This document shows positions 45,091 through 50,627 of a stretch of DNA of 50,627 nt, piece by piece; positions within the stretch are counted from its first letter, which is position 1, and the number at the start of each line of letters is the position of its first letter. Under the pieces are notes generated by a model that saw nothing but the letters and a program-made list of their open reading frames with translations, was not told where the DNA came from and ran no database searches. The stretch is from an uncultured Bacilli bacterium (GTDB lineage: Bacteria > Bacillota_I > Bacilli_A > RF39 > UBA660): NCBI GenBank assembly GCA_947598285.1, contig CANQFE010000004.1, forward strand, positions 1 to 50,627, written 5' to 3'. Made by a program: the position numbers and the translations under genes.

Positions 45091-45806
45091 GTTTTCATTA
45101 AGTCTTTAATATTTTTAATGACTTTTTTTTCAATTCGGGAAATATAAGATTGACTAATTCCTAACATATCTGCAACTTCTTTTTGAGTATAGCTTTCTGT
45201 ATTATTAAGTCCATAACGTAAAACCATAATTTGTTTTTCCCGAGAATTTAATTTACTAATCTCTTGAGCCACGAAACTTTGATCTACCATCTTCTCATAT
45301 TCATCACTCACCAAATCACTATCAGTTCCTAAAACATCTTCTAAATGAAGTTCATTTCCTTCACTATCATAATTTAAACTATCTTCTAAAGAAATCTCTT
45401 TTTTCCTTTTTTTATTTTTTCTTAAAAACATTAAAATTTCATTAGCAATACATCTTGATGCATAAGTAGCAAGCTTAATATTTTTATCAAGTTTATAAGT
45501 ATTAATCCCTTTAATTAAGCCAATTGAACCAATACTGACCAAATCTTCCATTTCATAACCAGTACTTTCATATTTCTTAGCTAAAAACACTACCAATCTT
45601 AAATTATGTTCAATGAGTTTATTACGAGCCTCAATATCATTTTGTTGAGCTCGTAAAACTAATTGCCGTTCTTCTTCTTTTCCTAAAGGCGGTGGTAGTT
45701 TATCACTACTTCCAATAAAAAAGCATTCACTATATTTTTGTTTTAACCAATTTAAAATTTTTTGTATCATAATAGTTCCTCCAAACAATATGAATTTAAA
45801 ACACAT
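45087..45806 (-). CDS. sigE: Sporulation sigma factor SigE
   Basis: GSSDKLPPPLGKEEE N-terminus, sigma 2/4 regions, spoIIGA upstream. Confidence 0.92.
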   Translation of the reverse strand: MCFKFILFGGTIMIQKILNWLKQKYSECFFIGSSDKLPPPLGKEEERQLVLRAQQNDIEARNKLIEHNLRLVVFLAKKYESTGYEMEDLVSIGSIGLIKGINTYKLDKNIKLATYASRCIANEILMFLRKNKKRKKEISLEDSLNYDSEGNELHLEDVLGTDSDLVSDEYEKMVDQSFVAQEISKLNSREKQIMVLRYGLNNTESYTQKEVADMLGISQSYISRIEKKVIKNIKDLMKT

Positions 45807-46618
45807 TCAACTCCATCGCGAAGCAAATCTCCTTCGCTAATTCCAACTAAATAATTTTTACTTTTCTTTTCATTTAATTCTAACGATTCTATTCTAAGAC
45901 ATCGAATAATACCTGTATGATTTAAAGAATGATATGGAACATAAAGTAAAGTATGCGAATCAATTTTAGGTAACAACTGTTCTTTAATCAAAACAATATA
46001 TTTTTTGGTAATGGGATCCTTTAATTTATTTCCCGTATCTAAATAAGAATGAAATGTTTTCTGTGTTCCATCTAAAAATGTAATAATTACTGAATAAAAT
46101 TGTTCATAATGATGTATCTCCTTTCTTTCTTTATAATAAATATATAACATCACTGGTGAAATAATAACTAAAACAAGATAAGGAATGGAATAATTTTGAT
46201 ATGTAAAAACAAGTCCCATCTGCGATTCCGAAAATTCTAAATTTAAAAAATAAAGAAAACCCCCTAAAACAACACTAGTCATATAAAAATAAGTCATATT
46301 TTGAATTACATATTTAGAATCTTTAAAACCAAAAGCAGTAAGACACATGAAAAAACTAATCAAAAGCTTCAAAAAAAATAAAAAGAAAGAATTCAGTGAA
46401 AAAAACAAAAAGAGAAAACTAATAGAACCTACCAAAGTCCCTAAAAAAATACGCCCAAGAGAAGCATTTCTTTTTAATGTGTTATTGACAGTAAAAAGTA
46501 AGAAAAAATCAAAAAACAAATTTAATCCAAACACTAAATCCAAATAGACTATCATACTCTCACCATCTTGATTATACAAAAAAAACGACTCAAAAATTGT
46601 CGTTTTAAAGAAAAACAA
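45767..46618 (-). CDS. spoIIGA: SpoIIGA, pro-SigE processing protease
   Basis: Five-TM N-terminus, aspartyl-type SYLDTGNKLKDP; overlaps sigE. Confidence 0.88.
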   Translation of the reverse strand: MFFFKTTIFESFFLYNQDGESMIVYLDLVFGLNLFFDFFLLFTVNNTLKRNASLGRIFLGTLVGSISFLFLFFSLNSFFLFFLKLLISFFMCLTAFGFKDSKYVIQNMTYFYMTSVVLGGFLYFLNLEFSESQMGLVFTYQNYSIPYLVLVIISPVMLYIYYKERKEIHHYEQFYSVIITFLDGTQKTFHSYLDTGNKLKDPITKKYIVLIKEQLLPKIDSHTLLYVPYHSLNHTGIIRCLRIESLELNEKKSKNYLVGISEGDLLRDGVECVLNSYCLEELL

Positions 46619-46627
46619 AAAAGAAAT

Positions 46628-48541
46628 TTAAGGAGATAAAACAACACGGAAACTAAAAGCAGTATCTGCTTGCCCATTGACACCATGAAATGCATAAACG
46701 CCTGAATCTGTACCATCTCCATATCCTCCACCACGTCTGAACCATGGGTTACTTGAAACTATAAAATAGGCTAAATCAGCATTGTAACTTCCGATAAATC
46801 TTGCTGAAGTTCCACCATTATATGAAACACGGTAAAACGGTCCTAACTCTTTGGTAGCATCTCCCAATACTCCTCTTTGATATTCTTGATCTATTGTTTT
46901 GTAATCATATAAATCATAATATTTTGAAGATGACCATTCTTTTCCATTTGTATTTGTTTTATTTTCACCACAATTACTACCCCTTCCACCATTTTCTTTG
47001 CAATTACTATATAGCCCTTTAAATCCTGAATTATTGGAAGAATCAGCTCCACTTGCTGGAGATGAAGATGCATTACTGCCTTGCATTACCCCCATGACAC
47101 AATCCCAGGCTCCTCCTGCCATATCATAGATTCCACTGTAATTTCCAGTGGTACTTGATTGTACACTAGACGAATTATAATAATGATATCCATTGTCTCC
47201 ATCTTGATTTAACGTTGTTGAATCTGTACTATTATATACTGGACTTCCTGCTGTTGGTACATTCTTTGCACTATATCCTGTAATATAATCACTATTATTA
47301 TTAATCCTTACTTCTTCACATTTTTCATTAGTACATCTACCAAACTTCGAATTTGTTAAATAAGTGACTGCTCCCCATTCACTGTTTTTCATCATGTGAC
47401 TTTCTAATTCACGTTTGTAATTATATGATGTATAAAAGGCGTTAGCTATTTGTATTCCTCTCCAACTATACACATTTGGTTTGATGATGACTTTTGATGG
47501 TTCTTCTTTATTCGTATTGCTAGTATTTTCTGCATTTGCTTTGGTCCAATTACTTGTTGTAATTTCTTTTGTTGTATCACTATTTTGATTATATCCTGTT
47601 TCAAATTTTCCGACCCAGAATCCATTACTATCAAAAGCTTCAAAAGCGGGATGAGTGATAGAATCTCCTTTTTTACTTCCTTGTTTATTGCCACTATCTT
47701 TTGTTTCAAATGCGATTTCAAAAACAGAGCTTTCTCCTTTATTTCCTACTTTATTAGTTGCTTTCATCGCTTCATAAACTTCTGTTACATTTGTTTTATT
47801 TCCTAATTCTGTTACACTAGTATATACTGTATATGTACTTTCATCTTCTTGTAATACATATCGATATCTTGGAATCCATACAAAATAACTTTCAATATCT
47901 TTTTCTTTGATTTCTTCTCCTGGTGTATAGTTATCAACTACTCCATCTCTTAATATCACTGCATTCGCCCATTGCTGTTTCCCATAGTTATACCATTCAC
48001 TAGTAATATCTGCTTTCTCTACTTTTCCTGCTTGTGCTCCAACATAAGTTATATCACTTGGTTTTTCATCTTCTGATATAACCACTGGTACTAATCTTCC
48101 ATTCATTAAATCTGGTATCGCTCCATTTAATGTATCTTCTTCATAGATCTTCTTAAAATGTAAATAACATTTCGTTTTCGTTGTTGTAATATTGGATAGA
48201 TATGGTCCCCATCTTTCATTATCCCAATTGATTCTACTTACTTTCTCTCCTGTTGTCATATCTTTGCAATAACTACTACTAGTATCTAAACTATATCCTT
48301 CTTCTTTCTTTGGTGCTGTCTTTGATATTTTATCTTCTTTTCCATCATCGATATAAAAGGCAAACTCTAAATCTCCTATATCTTGTACTTCTCCATTTAT
48401 GATATCTTCATTTAGATTTGTTTGAAAGATGGCAAATGTTTTATAGATGAAAACTCCTGTGATCAATAATACACAAGCTATCGTAAATATGATTATTACT
48501 TTTTGATTTTTATTGTTCTCTTTAAATTTTTGTAATTTCAT
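46628..48541 (-). CDS. Membrane-anchored surface protein with C-terminal FGE-sulfatase/C-type-lectin-like domain
   Basis: Shared MKLQKFKE anchor; HPAFEAFDSNGFWVGKFETG, YSGIYDMAGGAWDCVMGV, SFRVVLSP. Confidence 0.8.
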   Translation of the reverse strand: MKLQKFKENNKNQKVIIIFTIACVLLITGVFIYKTFAIFQTNLNEDIINGEVQDIGDLEFAFYIDDGKEDKISKTAPKKEEGYSLDTSSSYCKDMTTGEKVSRINWDNERWGPYLSNITTTKTKCYLHFKKIYEEDTLNGAIPDLMNGRLVPVVISEDEKPSDITYVGAQAGKVEKADITSEWYNYGKQQWANAVILRDGVVDNYTPGEEIKEKDIESYFVWIPRYRYVLQEDESTYTVYTSVTELGNKTNVTEVYEAMKATNKVGNKGESSVFEIAFETKDSGNKQGSKKGDSITHPAFEAFDSNGFWVGKFETGYNQNSDTTKEITTSNWTKANAENTSNTNKEEPSKVIIKPNVYSWRGIQIANAFYTSYNYKRELESHMMKNSEWGAVTYLTNSKFGRCTNEKCEEVRINNNSDYITGYSAKNVPTAGSPVYNSTDSTTLNQDGDNGYHYYNSSSVQSSTTGNYSGIYDMAGGAWDCVMGVMQGSNASSSPASGADSSNNSGFKGLYSNCKENGGRGSNCGENKTNTNGKEWSSSKYYDLYDYKTIDQEYQRGVLGDATKELGPFYRVSYNGGTSARFIGSYNADLAYFIVSSNPWFRRGGGYGDGTDSGVYAFHGVNGQADTAFSFRVVLSP

Positions 48542-48548
48542 ATTAAAA

Positions 48549-48603
48549 AATCACCATACCTATTTATGATGATTCTACCAAATACCCCCCCCCCAGAGGT
48601 CAA
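48549..48603 (-). promoter_or_regulatory. Promoter with homopolymeric G tract in spacer (C10 at 48585-48594)
   Basis: -35 TTGACC (48598-48603), -10 TAGAAT (48572-48577), 20-nt spacer. Confidence 0.65.
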
Positions 48604-48660
48604 TTGACATGTTGGTAATTATTATTTTACTATTGATTTATTTCTTTTCTTACAATTATT

Positions 48661-50627
48661 TTAAAAATTCTTGATTGGTGTTAAAGCAATACGAAAACCA
48701 TAATTATTGGATGTGATCACTCCTCCTGTAATGCTACTAAATGCTCCTAACCCTGCATCTGTTCCATAAAAGAATGCCATACCTCTTACAAACCATGAAT
48801 GTGTATCTACTACCATATTTGCTGCATCTGCATAATAACCACTTATCGAGCGAAGAGTAGTTTTGCCTAAATAATTTGCAGTATAAAATGGCCCTAGTTC
48901 TTTCGTTGCATCTCCCAAGATTCCATTTTTATAATTTGTATCGATTGTATCATAATCATACAAATCATAATATTTCGCTTCAGGAAAAGCATCATTAAAT
49001 CCTGAATTATCATTACTAGGATTCCCATTTTCATCTTTCATAACACCCATCACATACTCATAAACTCCGCCTGACATATCATAAATCCCACTATAATTCC
49101 CAGTAGTGCTTGAAACATTACTGAAAGGATTAAAATAATTATTGATGTATGTTCCATCTTGACTCAATTCCGTTACCTCGTATTTATTACATTCTTCATT
49201 GGAAGAAGTATACCCACAAGTTGGAGCATTTTTAGAAGAAGAACCAGTAATAAGGTTATGCGAATTATTAATTCTTACTTCTTCACAAGTGACTCCATTA
49301 CATCTTCCATATCTTGAATTTGTTAAATAGGCTACTGCTCCCCATTCACTGTTCTTCATCATATGACTATCTAAATTATCTCTTTGATAGTTATAACTAT
49401 TTAAATGGGCATTTGAAGCATTAATTCTAGACCAACCATAAACATTTGGTTTAATAATTACTTTATCTTTTGCAAATTCATTTTTTTGAGCATCATCTTT
49501 ACTTTTAGCACCTAAGTATCCTGTATCAAATTTACCTACCCAAAAGCCTGTTGATCCTTCAAATGCGGTAAAAGCTGGATGAGTCATATAATCTCCTACT
49601 TTACAATCTCCATTATCACTTGTTGTTGGTGTTTTACATTCTTTATATCCATTTACTGTATTATAATCCCCAAATTTGATTTTGATTTCTTGGTTATTAT
49701 TAGGAACACTTGCACTCGATGGTATATTTCCTAAATTTATGACTTCCTTATAGTTTCCTAAATTAAATAATTGATATCTATATTTTGGGATCCACACAAA
49801 ATAACTTTCAATCACATCTTCTGGTATCACTTCTTTTGGTTCATAATCTTCATTTTGTTTATTGGTAAAATCAACATATTTTAATAAACCATTACTGTCT
49901 GTAATTTTAATATCTTCTGTCATTTTTGCTATTTCTTCTTCACTGATTGCTCGATTAAAGATTGCTGCTTGTTTGACATCAATATTTGCAAAACCTAAAT
50001 GATTACCATTTGGTTGGGGATTTGCTCCTATAAAAATAGACATTGTAGATTGAGTAATATTTCCTGAATATGTTTGATTATCCATCTCTTCACCATTTAT
50101 ATATAGTTTTAAATTTGAACCGTTGTATACCAATATTATACAATAATAATTTTGAGATATTGATTCTTCATTTTTGGGCGTATAAGTAGCATAATGATAG
50201 GTATCTGTATAAATAAATCCTCGTAACTGATTATTATCTGTTAATTCTATTCCTAATCCTGATGTTTCTTGATTTCCTAATATCACTTGATATTTACCAC
50301 CACTATTTATTTTGACATTGATTGCTATTGTTACTTCATTTTTAAAATCATAGTTTTCTAATCCTAAATCAATATAATCATCTTGCCCATCTAATGTTAC
50401 ATGATCATTAGATAAAGTAGCTCCTCCATATATTTTTCCATAGGCACTTAAACTTTCATAACTATTTTGTAAGATGATACTATTTGCCCATTCTTTGTTG
50501 GAATAACTATACCATGCCTCTTTTAAATCTGCTTTTCTTACTGTTCCTTCATTATCTATTGTCACTGGTGTTAAGTCTCCCTTTATCACTGGATCCATTC
50601 CATTTAATATCCCTTCATGATATTCTT
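48661..50627 (-). CDS. Surface protein with LamG/concanavalin-like domain and C-terminal FGE-like domain (5' end outside window)
   Basis: VTLDGQDDYIDLGLENYDFKNEVTIAINVKIN...LKLYINGEEMDNQ LamG pattern; YSGIYDMSGGVYEYVMGV; paralog of 46628 gene. Confidence 0.8.
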   Translation of the reverse strand, partial: EYHEGILNGMDPVIKGDLTPVTIDNEGTVRKADLKEAWYSYSNKEWANSIILQNSYESLSAYGKIYGGATLSNDHVTLDGQDDYIDLGLENYDFKNEVTIAINVKINSGGKYQVILGNQETSGLGIELTDNNQLRGFIYTDTYHYATYTPKNEESISQNYYCIILVYNGSNLKLYINGEEMDNQTYSGNITQSTMSIFIGANPQPNGNHLGFANIDVKQAAIFNRAISEEEIAKMTEDIKITDSNGLLKYVDFTNKQNEDYEPKEVIPEDVIESYFVWIPKYRYQLFNLGNYKEVINLGNIPSSASVPNNNQEIKIKFGDYNTVNGYKECKTPTTSDNGDCKVGDYMTHPAFTAFEGSTGFWVGKFDTGYLGAKSKDDAQKNEFAKDKVIIKPNVYGWSRINASNAHLNSYNYQRDNLDSHMMKNSEWGAVAYLTNSRYGRCNGVTCEEVRINNSHNLITGSSSKNAPTCGYTSSNEECNKYEVTELSQDGTYINNYFNPFSNVSSTTGNYSGIYDMSGGVYEYVMGVMKDENGNPSNDNSGFNDAFPEAKYYDLYDYDTIDTNYKNGILGDATKELGPFYTANYLGKTTLRSISGYYADAANMVVDTHSWFVRGMAFFYGTDAGLGAFSSITGGVITSNNYGFRIALTPIKNF

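Noticed and set aside
46891-47806. Nested ORFs 46891..47073, 47446..47721 and 47585..47806
   Set aside because: Alternate-frame or antisense ORFs inside the 46628-48541 surface gene, no supporting features.
46628-50598. Diversity-generating retroelement acting on the lectin-like C-termini
   Set aside because: No reverse transcriptase or template repeat in the window, and differences between the paralogs include many synonymous third-position changes not confined to adenines. Left only as a whole-genome check.
1-50627. tRNA or rRNA genes
   Set aside because: No intergenic region was long enough or showed a recognisable cloverleaf/TTCGA-type T-loop in context; none could be supported by eye.

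Overview
The window is an AT-rich chromosomal segment from a spore-forming, low-GC Firmicute-type bacterium. The exact lineage cannot be fixed from the sequence alone. Most of it is a housekeeping and sporulation backbone: an ABC transporter, SigF-like sigma + STAS, recO-yqzL-era-dgkA-ybeY, yqfD-yqfC, mutM, polA, sigG, a YlbL-like protease, ylbJ, a BclA-like collagen protein, an M18 aminopeptidase, infC-rpmI-rplT, a coat-like protein, ffh-ylxM-ftsY, RNase J, deoD, a UvrD-like helicase and spoIIGA-sigE. Three accessory systems stand out. (1) A family of membrane-anchored surface proteins shares an N-terminal anchor cassette. Three of them have a promoter whose -35/-10 spacer holds a 10-bp G/C homopolymer, which looks like a phase-variation switch. 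(2) Two copies of a small-RNA/peptide module lie divergently beside two of these promoters. Each has a 34-aa hydrophobic peptide, an SD-sequestering hairpin showing compensatory changes, a convergent antisense RNA promoter and convergent terminators. It is best read as a type I toxin-antitoxin system that ORF tracks would miss. (3) A ~10.5 kb chromosomal type IV secretion-like operon has a split VirB4, PrgI and a VirB6/TrbL-like protein, two predicted cell-wall/peptidase proteins, and six proteins sharing a VirB2-like two-TM module, several fused to exported Cys-containing ectodomains. No relaxase or coupling protein is visible in the window. Functional calls come from reading the translations; no database search was run.
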